Shown piece by piece: positions 9,461 to 19,157 of a DNA stretch of 64,000 nucleotides (position 1 is its first letter; each line of letters begins with the position of its first letter). Origin of the DNA: Candida dubliniensis CD36 (taxonomy: Eukaryota > Ascomycota > Pichiomycetes > Serinales > Debaryomycetaceae); the NCBI RefSeq assembly GCF_000026945.1, contig NC_012861.1, forward strand, positions 806,001-870,000, written 5' to 3'. The translations under genes were made by a program, and so were the position numbers. A model generated the notes under the pieces. The model worked only from the letters and a program-made list of their open reading frames with translations, had not been told where the DNA came from and did not search any database.

Positions 9461-10227
9461 GGTTAATGTAATTCTTCGACTATTGGTAGTAGTTACTTGG
9501 ACTGCTATTTCAACTCAATTACACAAAGTATTTAGTCAAAGTTTTGAATTTAGACAATACAAGGGCTCTCTAGATTCAAAGTCTGTATGTTCAAGAGTCA
9601 AAACTCACATGCGATTTCTCAGTGCTACATTTTTTTTCTTGTCCTTGATAATCGTTTTCGTGGGGCAAGAAAGATCAAAAAAAAAAAAAACATTCGTGCA
9701 TTAACCAAAACGTTTTTTTCAAATGTTGAAACATAATACTGTCATTTTGCAACTTCTGTTTAAATAAACAAGTATAAGACTTGTGTTTTATTAGTTACTC
9801 TGTGGAGGAAACATATTTCTCATAGTTATATAGTAATATTTGGAGCTATGAAAATAATTGTTAAATAAAAGTGATTTTATTTCGAATTTGGTGGCAAAAC
9901 AAGTAGCAAAAAATGTAATTAATAAAGAAACCTGAACCAAGACTCTCACCTTTTCTTTTTCACAAAACACAAACAAAGCAAAGAAGTAATACAGATTGTC
10001 TAGAATAGATAAAACTTAGATTGCAACTAAAAGATGATAACGGACCATTCTAAGCATTGAATGGACAAATTTCAATATTACATAACTCAGGAATTGGTGT
10101 ATAAGAAAACTTGTGAGTTACTCTTTTACCAAGACAAACATGAGTTCTTTCTAAAGCACGATGTAGGAATTCAAAGGGCTCTATTTATTGTGTATCAAAA
10201 TCAAGCAGAGGTTTTTTTAACAAGAAA
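9461..10227. other. intergenic, 767 bp (INO4 promoter, tRNA 5' flank)
   Basis: AT-rich, with several short frames that have no family resemblance. No RNA gene or known element is seen apart from the tRNA pair that follows. Confidence 0.6.
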
Positions 10228-10300
10228 GCCTGCGTGGCGAAATGGTTATCGCTTTTGACTTCTAATCAAAGGATTCCGGGTTCGAATCCCGGCGTGGGTT
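10228..10300 (+). tRNA. tRNA-Arg (anticodon UCU)
   Basis: A cloverleaf can be drawn. The acceptor is GCCTGCG/CGTGGGT. The anticodon stem TTTGA/TCAAA has the loop CTTCTAA (anticodon TCT, reads AGA). The T arm CCGGG-TTCGAAT-CCCGG also serves as B box. The A-box region is TGGCGAAATGG. The sequence resembles yeast tRNA-Arg(UCU), including a G1:U72 terminal pair. Three of seven acceptor pairs are G:U and the discriminator base is U, which is unusual. There is no intron. Only 6 nt separate it from the next tRNA, and no T4 terminator lies between. Confidence 0.95.
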
Positions 10301-10306
10301 TCTGTT

Positions 10307-10396
10307 GCAGCTTTAGCTCATCTGGGAGAGCGTCAGACTGAAGAATTTCAAAAACCTGAAATCTGGAGGTACTGTGTTCGAGCCACAGAAGCTGCA
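10307..10396 (+). tRNA. tRNA-Phe (anticodon GAA) with 17-nt intron
   Basis: The acceptor GCAGCTT pairs perfectly with AAGCTGC, discriminator A. The D arm TAGCTC...GGGAGAGC, anticodon arm and T arm (CTGTG-TTCGAGC-CACAG) closely match yeast tRNA-Phe. The anticodon loop CTGAAGA is interrupted after position 37 by an intron at 10344-10360, which contains TTC able to pair with the anticodon, as expected for tRNA introns. An 11-T Pol III terminator follows. Confidence 0.95.
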
Positions 10397-10894
10397 ATTT
10401 TTTTTTTTGCCAATTTAAGTACTGGTATTTTATTAATAAAAGAGAAGATAGGGATACTCTTGAGCCTAAAATGGTGGATATACCCACCGCCAAAGATCAA
10501 AACTGGACAACTGTAAAAAAGAGTATTGCCAAGCGAACTGCAACAATGTCGCGTGTTAGGTTGTTTCTATTTTTACACGTCTATTGTTTGCGACATTACT
10601 TGAAACTCAATCACAACTGAAAAAAACCCAAAAGAAAACAACATTTTCGTTTCGATTTGATTTGATTTGATTTGATTTAATCCAAAACACACCAACACAA
10701 GCAAATCAACAACTCTAGATATTGTTTGGATTTCATTTCACTTTAACAACAAAGCATCAATTTTTTGTTGATTAGAATTATATTTAGATTGCATTTCTTT
10801 CTTTCTTTTCTTTTCTTTTTTTTTTTTGTTTGGGGTTTGTCGAGTACAAGTATTCCACGTCATTATTTAAATCATTACTGCTTACCACGTCATA
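10397..10894. other. intergenic, 498 bp (GNA1 promoter)
   Basis: Contains the Pol III terminator, four to five tandem GATTT units near 10655-10680, and a T-rich tract at about 10798-10828. No gene is supported. Confidence 0.7.
10398..10408 (+). terminator. RNA polymerase III terminator of the tRNA pair
   Basis: A run of 11 T beginning two bases after the tRNA-Phe discriminator. It is the only T4+ run downstream of either tRNA, so it probably ends a joint transcript. Confidence 0.85.
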
Positions 10895-11344
10895 ATGCTG
10901 TTGCCACAAGGTTATACATTCAGAAAACTAAAACTTACTGATTATGATAATCAATATTTAGAAACTTTAAAAGTTTTGACCACAGTCGGTGAAATTTCCA
11001 AAGAGGACTTTACTGAATTGTATAATCATTGGTCATCCTTGCCTTCTATTTATCATCCTCATGTAATCACTAATGCTTCAGGTATAGTGGTGGCTACTGG
11101 AATGTTGTTTGTGGAGAAAAAATTGATACATGAATGTGGTAAAGTTAGTCATATTGAAGATATTTCAGTTGCTAAATCTGAACAAGGTAAAAAATTGGGA
11201 TATTATTTAGTCACTTCATTGACCAAAGTTGCTCAAGAAAATGATTGTTACAAAGTCATCTTAGACTGTTCTCCTGAGAATGTTGGCTTTTATGAAAAAT
11301 GTGGTTATAAAGATGGTGGCGTTGAAATGGTATGTAGATTCTAG
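10895..11344 (+). CDS. GNA1: glucosamine-6-phosphate N-acetyltransferase
   Basis: A 149-aa GNAT-fold enzyme, the usual Gna1 length. It acetylates glucosamine-6-phosphate with acetyl-CoA, the second step from fructose-6-phosphate to UDP-GlcNAc, which feeds chitin, N-glycans and GPI anchors. Visible Gna1 features are FRKLKLTDYDNQYLETL at the start, HIEDISVAKSEQGKKLGYYLV (beta-4 and the acetyl-CoA pyrophosphate loop, about 92-112), and the C-terminal NVGFYEKCGYKDGGVEM with the catalytic-region tyrosine. The protein is cytosolic, with no targeting signal. It faces SMX2 with only 135 bp between stop codons. Confidence 0.95.
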   Translation: MLLPQGYTFRKLKLTDYDNQYLETLKVLTTVGEISKEDFTELYNHWSSLPSIYHPHVITNASGIVVATGMLFVEKKLIHECGKVSHIEDISVAKSEQGKKLGYYLVTSLTKVAQENDCYKVILDCSPENVGFYEKCGYKDGGVEMVCRF

Positions 11345-11479
11345 GACAATAACAGTTTTTGTCCAATAATAATACCCGATTTGAGAGGGAGGAAATAGAA
11401 ACGTCATACATACATAGATAGATACATATATATTAAAATGAATTTGAAATAGATTAAAATAATAGATAAATCAATTAAT

Positions 11480-11920
11480 TTATATACTTTCCAAAGCCTA
11501 AAAAAAAAAGAAAGAAAAGGAAACCGGTTAGTATTTGAATAAAATATAAAATCATCATTTAAAATGAATTCAACATACCTCGATAGAAACAATTGAGTTA
11601 CCCCTAATGACCTAAAACGAATGATTTATGTTAGTACTATTTTCAATTCAATAAAAAACTCATAGGTACGACATACCGTTGCTCCAATGTTCATTTTTTC
11701 ACCTTTAGAATCAACCTCCAATGCATCTGTTAATGTGATATTTAAAAATATGTCATATCCTCTTAATATACCTATAATTTTCCTTGATCCATTTAGCTGT
11801 ATTGATAACTTTTTATCCATATACTATTTTTATCAACAAGTTAGTACATATGCAAAAAAAAATCGCTTAATAACATCCAAACTAGTGACATACACTTTTC
11901 AATTCTGGTTCCGATACCAT
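11480..11920 (-). CDS. SMX2: spliceosomal Sm protein G, four exons
   Basis: Assembled by hand. Exon 1 is 11894-11920 (MVSEPELKS), exon 2 is 11677-11823 (49 codons), exon 3 is 11579-11611 (11 codons, VIRGNSIVSIE) and exon 4 is 11480-11497 (ALESI-stop). The introns are 70, 65 and 81 nt. Each has GTATGT, a TACTAAC branch site and an AG acceptor, and every junction is between codons. The product is 74 aa, the SmG size. Sm1 (MDKKLSIQLNGSRKIIGILRGYDIFLN) and Sm2 (ATVIRGNSIV) motifs are intact. SmG is part of the heptameric ring on U1, U2, U4 and U5 snRNAs. Retaining the last intron would end the protein as SIEVC. The divergent neighbour starts 174 bp away. Confidence 0.92.
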
Positions 11921-12094
11921 TTCCAACTGTGTGAATATAGGATGTAATGATGATTATGATAATGGAGAAAAGAAGTTTGTTTTTTTTGTTCTATCATCGC
12001 AGAAAATCAAATGAACCAAAAAAAACATGAAGGTGTTTTCATTTTTTCTTTTGGCGTTTGTTTTGATTTTGTAAACCTTTCTTCAAGCAAAACC

Positions 12095-13210
12095 ATGTCA
12101 AGTTCACCAGGTAATTCCAATTCTGAATTTGAAACACTTTCGGATGTGTTACAGACATCATCCCCAAGTAATCAAACATCAAGACAAGTGCAAGCTGCAG
12201 GAACAGCGGCGGCATTGAATTTAGCTGAAGCCAAAATTGTCACTCATGAAGATAACTTGATACAATTGCAATCACTCAAAATACAACTTTCTGAAAAACG
12301 AGACGAATTGATTAAATCTCGGACACTGTCCAATAATGAATTGAATGATTTACGTGTGAGACATCATCAACTAACTCAAGAATTATCCAAGACGAGAAAA
12401 GAAACCAACATCAATAATCTCCTCGATTCAAATACCAAGCAATACATTAAGAACTTGGAAGTTAAAAACCTACAAAATGACGATTATATCTTGAATAATC
12501 TAAATGTGCTACCTTCAACGGATTGGGACTTACGATTGTCATATATCAAAAGGTTTGTGCCTTATTTGGAAGTTGATAAAATTAAAACTTTCAATGAATG
12601 TGATACTGAAGGTGGCAACACCATGTTAAGGATTATTGAGTTCCAACTAATTCTACCATTAATATTTCAAACTAATTTCAAGTTATCAGTTGATTGTGAA
12701 AATGATAGCTTAAAGGGTATTGAAATCGATGACTTATTTAAAATATCAATGTTATCAAATTCATTTTATCAAGTGGTTATTAAAAATTATATACCCAATA
12801 AGAAAATCAGTACGTTAATGTTTGGATTAAATTCCTTTTCTAAACTTTTACATAAACGCATGTCAATAATCAATAAACTTGTTAAGCATTTCCAAAACAA
12901 TTTATACAATCTGGAAAAATATCAAGACTTATTGGATACTTCAGATAATAAAAAATTATTTGCAATATTACAGACGCTTGATCAAATTGAGCTAATATTT
13001 CAGAAAAATGATAGACAATTCAAAATTATCTTAAATTGGGAGATTGTACTTGGTGATCCACTCACTGGCACATGTAATTCTCGAATCAAATTATACTTAA
13101 TTGACATTCTTGATAATACTACCAAAAATCTCAGTCAAGTATTTCAAAATCTACTACTACAACATGACATTGTCACATCATTAACAACAATCATTAAGAC
13201 TATATTTTGA
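12095..13210 (+). CDS. putative inner-kinetochore CENP-O/Mcm21-like protein
   Basis: A 371-residue frame from the ATG at 12095; an in-frame ATG at 12011 would add a phenylalanine-rich 28-residue leader and is disfavoured. The N-terminus is Ser-rich. Residues about 50-115 form a coiled coil (AEAKIVTHEDNLIQLQ...RHHQLTQELSKTRKE), and the C-terminal part is predicted mixed alpha/beta. The pattern of a short coiled coil, then a YIPNKKISTLMF-x-L-x-SFSKLLHKR stretch and a late NWEIVLGDPL strand, resembles CENP-O/Mcm21 RWD proteins of the COMA complex, which link centromeric nucleosomes to the outer kinetochore. The resemblance is weak and based on memory of Mcm21. It ends 42 bp from the convergent IES1 stop. 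Confidence 0.55.
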   Translation: MSSSPGNSNSEFETLSDVLQTSSPSNQTSRQVQAAGTAAALNLAEAKIVTHEDNLIQLQSLKIQLSEKRDELIKSRTLSNNELNDLRVRHHQLTQELSKTRKETNINNLLDSNTKQYIKNLEVKNLQNDDYILNNLNVLPSTDWDLRLSYIKRFVPYLEVDKIKTFNECDTEGGNTMLRIIEFQLILPLIFQTNFKLSVDCENDSLKGIEIDDLFKISMLSNSFYQVVIKNYIPNKKISTLMFGLNSFSKLLHKRMSIINKLVKHFQNNLYNLEKYQDLLDTSDNKKLFAILQTLDQIELIFQKNDRQFKIILNWEIVLGDPLTGTCNSRIKLYLIDILDNTTKNLSQVFQNLLLQHDIVTSLTTIIKTIF

Positions 13211-13252
13211 AAAATATACATGAGCTTTTAGTTATTATTATTATTATTATTA

Positions 13253-15528
13253 TTATGACATATGAACAGTCTCATTATCAAGATCAATCAGTATTTTGCT
13301 TGCTTGAGTTAAAGAAGCATTCTTTTTCAATCTTAATATGAACCAGTCATTGACAAAACTAGTTAAATGTAGAATAAAGCTCTGTTTTTCATTGGCCTTG
13401 TCATAATCTCTCAGTGGTACATAATCGAAATAAACCTCATTTTCCTCTTCTTCAAATCTACCCGTAGTATTTCCTCCATTAGCAACCACCCCATTCTTAT
13501 CTGAACCATCCTTTCCTTCAACTCCAGTATAATGTGTAGACAACATTTTATCCAAAATCAATGATTTCCCAAAGTTTTCATATAAATAACTCTCAACACC
13601 ATGAACCAAATCATATCTAATATCCTCCCATTCAATACCAACTAATCGATTCCCAATAGATTTCTTGTATTTGAAATATCGATATAACCAATTACCCAAT
13701 ATGGTGATTTTCTTGTTGAATGAAGCAGTACTGGCTTTTGAAGAAGTCCGGACTTCTTGAACCATTGGTTTAGATAACTCGACGATTTCACGACGATGTT
13801 TAACTGATTCAAGTTCATCGGGTGAATGATTCATAAATTTGGGTGATTGATATCTTGCTGTTAATTCTTTCAATCCTTTTACCGGGAAATGAATACCATC
13901 TTCCAAATCAAAATTCAAAATATCTCCACTTTTAATATTACGATTTCGTTTGTCATGAAACGTTATAACATTCTTCGATAATGGGGATGGTGTGCCAGGA
14001 TTGTTGCGTTTCAATTTCTTCTTCAATGGAACAACAGGTTTTTTCTTTTTATCATCAAATTCTTCTCCTTCGCTTGCGTCATGATCTTCAGCATCTCTTT
14101 TCTTTAAATGACCATAGCCATGTGACCTTCTAGAATGCTCCTTATACTGTTCATCATCAGGATTTGCCAAATATTGCATTCTGGCTTTAAACATTTCATC
14201 AGCATAATATCTTTCATAATCAGGATCAATATCAAATTTTTTAATTTCTGATTCATCTAACCATTGAATTGGTGGAATGGTATCAGCACCAAATGGATTG
14301 CCATGCAAAGCACTTTCAGAAAAATCTGTTTCTAAAAAGGTATATAACAACCAAAGCAACCGTTTAGCTCGATTTGCGGGATGAATCTTAGTGTTGATAA
14401 AGAAATCCAATAAATGACTATTTTTTTGATCAGTTAAAAATGGTACTCCATGAACAGCATTACTTAATAAAAACAATAATTGTATAACATTGGTATTAGG
14501 TTTTTCGTTTGGGGGATTTTTCATCATATCATCAAGAAAATTCAAATTATTCTCTTCACCTTCACATACTGCTTTCAAAATGGATTTTAATCGTGGAGTA
14601 TCTTGCAATTGCTTAACAGTACCACCTTCACGACAAGTTTGTAATGAAGGAATAGAATGATATGTTCTTAATGTTGATTTCATTTCCGGGACAAAGTTAA
14701 TTGTTGTATTCATTCTTCCAACATTGACTAAAATACAAACTTTCGCCACTGCCTTGCCCAATTCATTATCTCTAATTAGTTTTTCTTTCAATACTCGGGA
14801 CGATTTATTTGATTCTGCTAAAGTACGTATGTACAATTCACCAAATGTAATTTTCGGATTATTGTTGCAATTTACAATGTTTGATTCAGGGAAAGTATTG
14901 GTAAAGCAAGCAGTTTCATCATCAAATAATTCTTTCAAAAAATCATATTGTATATCTTTACGCCAAAAAGCTTCACCGTCAGCTCTTTTCAAAGACAATT
15001 TAGCATTGGCGATATTATTTTTCTTTTTCTTTTTACTCAGGGAAGATTTATGTGATTTGGAATGTTTTGTTGATGGTGGTGGTGTGGCCACATATTCTTC
15101 ATCATCTCCTACAACTGATGAATTGACGTCTGTTTCATCATAATCGTCGTCTCCTGTATCATCATTTTGCTCTGGTGGCGAGTTTATTAAACTGGAAATA
15201 GAATTCATTTTGTGCAGTGAAGTATGAGTCGATGTAATTGGCGGTATCCCTGCCAGTGAAGGAACTTCATTAGTAGAAGATGAAACAAGGTTAGAAATCG
15301 ATAGTGCTCCACCACCACCACCACCACCCAGTGTATGAACAGTTGGCTTGTGTTCATCAGGTTGTGGTAACATCAAAGAAGGAATAGTTTGTTCTTGTTC
15401 AGCTAATTGATGTTGAGGTTGATTTAAATCAGTGTGTGATGGTTGCATGTTTGGGCTTATTAATTGACTTATCGATGGTGGAGAAGATCCTGTTGCATGT
15501 ATGTGGGTTGATAATAAAGGTGGTGACG

Positions 15529-15567
<39 letters not shown>

Positions 15568-15625
15568 GCTGCTGCTGACTAGAAGTGGACGCAGTGTATG
15601 TATCATGTATAGGATCATAACTCAT
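13253..15625 (-). CDS. IES1: INO80 chromatin-remodelling complex subunit Ies1
   Basis: A 790-residue protein. The N-terminal 220 residues are low complexity: a polyglutamine tract at about 17-32, a glycine run near 99-106, acidic DDDYDETD and a basic KKKKK patch. The family block begins at KRADGEAFWRKDIQYDFLKELF (about 213) and runs through NRAKRLLWLLYTFLETDFSESALHGNPFG (about 415-445), recognised as the fungal Ies1 conserved domain. The C-terminal third holds a second conserved part with a WLYRYFKYKKSIGNRLVGIEWEDIRYDLVHG-type stretch, quoted here only to locate it (about 670-700). Ies1 is a fungal INO80 subunit acting on nucleosomes at promoters. The start at 15625 precedes the MSYDPIHDTYTAS N-terminus. 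Confidence 0.85.
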
Positions 15626-16080
15626 TATGATTTATATTACTTTCAAAAATTAGATTATAAATGGACAATCAATTCCACTAGAAGAACAATAATCACAATG
15701 TTTGTAAATTTTTTTTGTTTTATCTTTTTAATAGGTTTTTGGAATTATTGGAAATTTTTTTTTTTATTGCGTTGTTGAAACTTGTGATGGGTGGATAGTA
15801 GTGGGTGGGTGAGTGGTAGGTGGTGAGTGTTTGTTATTTGTCGTTTGTTGAAAGGGAGGAGGGTGTGCTCGTTTTTCAATTGTTTAATTAATTAAATTAA
15901 TTTAATTGTTTCACTCTCAATTAATCCTTTATGTGAGTGAGTGTTGTGTTGAATTAACTATTGGTGGTCGATGAAAAATTAGAGAAAAAAAAAAAATGTA
16001 GAGAAAAAGCTACCAAATGCGCGTGTTCTATATACAAAGTCCAATGCAAAAGTTAATATATTGTCTATTTAATTATCTAT
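15626..16080. other. intergenic, 455 bp (IES1 promoter, HTM1 3' UTR)
   Basis: Includes an AATTAATTAAATTAATTTAATT-type AT palindrome near 15884-15908 and a GT/GGTGA-rich stretch near 15780-15840. No gene is recognised. Confidence 0.6.
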
Positions 16081-18591
16081 CTATCCATACCAAACAAATA
16101 AATTCTCAACTACTTTACCCTGAATAACAACTCTGGCATCTTCTGTTATTCCTATCATCCCTTCTTCATTCGATTCCTCCGGTTGCTCAAATGGTAGCGT
16201 CCATAAAATCATACCTTCCTCGATGACAACACCATTGACTCGTTTAATTCTTAAACCAGAATTGATTAATCTGATCCCGTCATCATCGTTGTCATTTTCA
16301 TCATTGCTATCTTGTAATGCAAGAAGTTGTTCTTCAGTAACAACATTATTGAATGTATCTACTTTACCAGGTACCAATTCTTCCAATACAACGCGTAACC
16401 CATTCAAAGTCGGTATCCAAATATCACCCGGTGCCATTAAAGACTCATTGGAGAACCTGGTGTGATAAATTTCTGAAACTTCAGTATATTCACATTGTTT
16501 GATATCTCCCCAAAACACTTCATAAACAGTAGTAGTGGAAGTACGAGGACAAATCAAATTGGCAGCACTAGTAAACATGGTAAATTTATTGTAAAATTCT
16601 TTTGTCAATTCGATATAACTACCATCTAAATTTGTTTGACTCAAATATCGTGGTTTTTTTAAAGAATTTTCAAATGCATAATCAGCATTAAACAAATAAG
16701 GCCATTTATAATAACTTGATTCAAGAAATGAATCAGGTGATTTATGCCATGGATTTAATTGACATGTATCAAATCGACCTGCAAAAGGCAGTTTTTTGGC
16801 AATATGTGATACATCTTCTGTAATACCTTCAATATCAACTAATTCTGGTTGAGGTAATGTAATATTTCTTATAAATGCTGAGTTTGGCACTTTGAGTAAT
16901 TCCTTTTCAGATTTTAAACTATTTTTATGAAAAGGTTTCCCGCCCAATTTTGACGAGATTTCATTTGATGATTGGGTTAAAGAATCACCAATAAGGTCAA
17001 TTTTTTTATTCAACCATAAAGGATGAGCTTCAGTAGAAAATATCCAATTTTTATTTTGCATTATTGTGGTATTATGCAAGAAAATTTCATCTTTAGTATC
17101 AAATAATAAATATAAATATTTTAAAGTTTCACCAACAACAAATGATTCCATTCGATCTTGTCTTTCAGCAGTTCTAACATCTTGTAATCCACTTAATCCA
17201 CATGGTGCTTGATATCTATCACGTAATAAATTTAATACTCTTTCACCAATTTGTAAATACATTGGATCTTTAGTGGCACGATATAAATAATAAGTAGATT
17301 CAATAAATTCTGGTCTTAATGGATACCATTCTAAATCAATGGAATCTTCTGCTTTAAATCGTTTCTTATGACGTTTAGCTTTATTTTTTTGATAATGTTC
17401 ATGATTATAAATCCATCTTTCAGGAATCAGATCGAAAAAATCCCATATTTTCAAATAAACTACATGAGTCTTGATAGCATCTTGTAATTGTCCAGTTAAA
17501 ACTTGTAATCCTGACCAAAATGCTCCCAACAGATCAATCCACGGACTGAAAACAACCCCATCATAGATCCCCACATTTGGGAAAATCATGGTCCCTTTAC
17601 CTCCTTGAGCCAGATGAGTTAATAATGCCCGATATGAACTTTTGAAAACTGTCCACATATAATCATCATTAAATAAAATCGCCAGTTTGGCAGCATATTC
17701 ATAAAATGAATCAATACTAGCTCCTACCCCTGTAATACTATCTTTCCATTGATTAGCAATAGGGTCAATTGTCATCGGTAATAAATTCAATGCCAGTTTC
17801 AGTGACCAAAGTTTCCAAAATGATAATTGAGAATAATATTCAAATTGTCGATCACCAGTAAGTCTTGATAATAAAGTGAATTCTAAAACTGGAGTCATTA
17901 CTCCCGACGTACATGCATCACGTTGTAATTTGGGGGGAACTTTTTTCAAACCATAAGCTAAATTAATTCTTGGTAATGGAATATTTGTTATTGATGTTTG
18001 ATAAGAAGGAATCAATCTTAAACCTAAATCATGAGCCATTTCTAATAAAAATCCATTATATTTTTCCGATATTTTATGCAATGGTTGATATTTGTTTGAT
18101 AAAGTGATGGGTTTATTAGTAATATCAGTTAATAATAAATGACCTGATAATAATCCACCTAAATGACGAATACAAGTTTCAAAAACTTGTACAATAGTAT
18201 CTTGATTGAAAAAATCTTGTTTATTATCCAGTAGATATTGTAAAATATATTCTAATTCATCCCAACGTTCAAATATAATTAATGTATCTATATTATCTAA
18301 TACCATCAGTGATATATTTCCTCTAGCATCATTTCTTACGGTATTTTCATAATTATCAAAATCAGGTCCCAATGGTTCACAACTAATGGGAGTTATTTCA
18401 TCAAATGGGAAAGCATGTTTCATATATGATTGCCATGCATGATCAAACAAAGCTTGTGTTTCATTTTGTAAATATCGTATATGATCTGGTGTGAAAGATG
18501 AATTATATGGAGAATATGCATGGATTAGGATTACTTTGAGACTTAGTATTATTACCAAGAATATGTAATTATGAAATACCCCAAACAACAT
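16081..18591 (-). CDS. HTM1: ER-degradation alpha-1,2-mannosidase Htm1 (EDEM family)
   Basis: An 836-residue protein of glycosyl hydrolase family 47, EDEM branch. A hydrophobic N-terminus (about 1-24) serves as signal. The GH47 domain covers about 35-520: YMKHAFPFDEITPISC, ARGNISLMVLDNIDTLIIF, GVGASIDSFYEYAAKLAILF, WYPLRPEFIESTYYLYRATKDP and DRMESFVVGETLKYLYLLF, ending at IFSTEAHPLWL. A 290-residue C-terminal extension matches Htm1, where it contacts Pdi1. The enzyme trims Man8 to Man7 glycans on misfolded glycoproteins, creating the signal for ERAD. An upstream in-frame start at 18675 reads through a poly(A) leader and is disfavoured. No HDEL-type signal is seen. Note that MNL1 is also used for an unrelated Candida gene. 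Confidence 0.93.
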   Translation of the reverse strand: MLFGVFHNYIFLVIILSLKVILIHAYSPYNSSFTPDHIRYLQNETQALFDHAWQSYMKHAFPFDEITPISCEPLGPDFDNYENTVRNDARGNISLMVLDNIDTLIIFERWDELEYILQYLLDNKQDFFNQDTIVQVFETCIRHLGGLLSGHLLLTDITNKPITLSNKYQPLHKISEKYNGFLLEMAHDLGLRLIPSYQTSITNIPLPRINLAYGLKKVPPKLQRDACTSGVMTPVLEFTLLSRLTGDRQFEYYSQLSFWKLWSLKLALNLLPMTIDPIANQWKDSITGVGASIDSFYEYAAKLAILFNDDYMWTVFKSSYRALLTHLAQGGKGTMIFPNVGIYDGVVFSPWIDLLGAFWSGLQVLTGQLQDAIKTHVVYLKIWDFFDLIPERWIYNHEHYQKNKAKRHKKRFKAEDSIDLEWYPLRPEFIESTYYLYRATKDPMYLQIGERVLNLLRDRYQAPCGLSGLQDVRTAERQDRMESFVVGETLKYLYLLFDTKDEIFLHNTTIMQNKNWIFSTEAHPLWLNKKIDLIGDSLTQSSNEISSKLGGKPFHKNSLKSEKELLKVPNSAFIRNITLPQPELVDIEGITEDVSHIAKKLPFAGRFDTCQLNPWHKSPDSFLESSYYKWPYLFNADYAFENSLKKPRYLSQTNLDGSYIELTKEFYNKFTMFTSAANLICPRTSTTTVYEVFWGDIKQCEYTEVSEIYHTRFSNESLMAPGDIWIPTLNGLRVVLEELVPGKVDTFNNVVTEEQLLALQDSNDENDNDDDGIRLINSGLRIKRVNGVVIEEGMILWTLPFEQPEESNEEGMIGITEDARVVIQGKVVENLFVWYG

Positions 18592-19157
18592 AGCATGGAT
18601 TATTACAAAATATAAACAAAAAAAAAAAAAAAAATTGAATGACAGGAGTTGAGTTAATGAGATGTAAAATATCACAACAAATCAGGAATCAGGAATCAAG
18701 ATACAAATCTACTAATCTTTAATGGTGATGATGAAGTGTTGGTAGGTGGGGGCCATTGTAAATATACAGATTCACCAAAATCACCACATTTTTTTTTTTT
18801 TTTTTTTTCAGTCAAAGTTCTTGGTGGGTAGTAGTAGTAGTAGTGTGTGCGTGTGTGTATATTAAATGGTAATTACATTGTCACAAGACCTTAATAATAA
18901 TAGTAACCACCTATCATTATAATTATATCCTTATCCTGATTATTATTATTAATTCTAAAATAAACGTATATAAACTTTCTATTACTAAATGTCTTTACTT
19001 CTTTTTATATAATATAACTAAACTTTCTATGTTTGAAAAAAAAAAAAAAAACCTCACCCCCCCATTGGTATTTACTGTTCATGACTTTGTTAGGCTTGCA
19101 AGATATGGATTCAGTTTGAAAGAAAAGAAAAAACGGTATTAGCCTGTGATCAATCAA
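18592..19157. other. intergenic, 566 bp (HTM1 promoter, GPI13 3' UTR)
   Basis: Contains poly(T) (about 18790-18808), a TAG trinucleotide run at about 18829-18844 and a poly(A) tract near 19036-19050. No gene is supported. Confidence 0.6.

Noticed and set aside
9459..9704. Frame opposite and upstream of the INO4 start
   Set aside because: Overlaps the INO4 promoter, low-complexity, no homology features.
12011..12094. Upstream in-frame start of the Mcm21-like gene
   Set aside because: The added residues are a phenylalanine-rich read-through of a T-rich leader; the ATG at 12095 followed by a Ser-rich start is more plausible.
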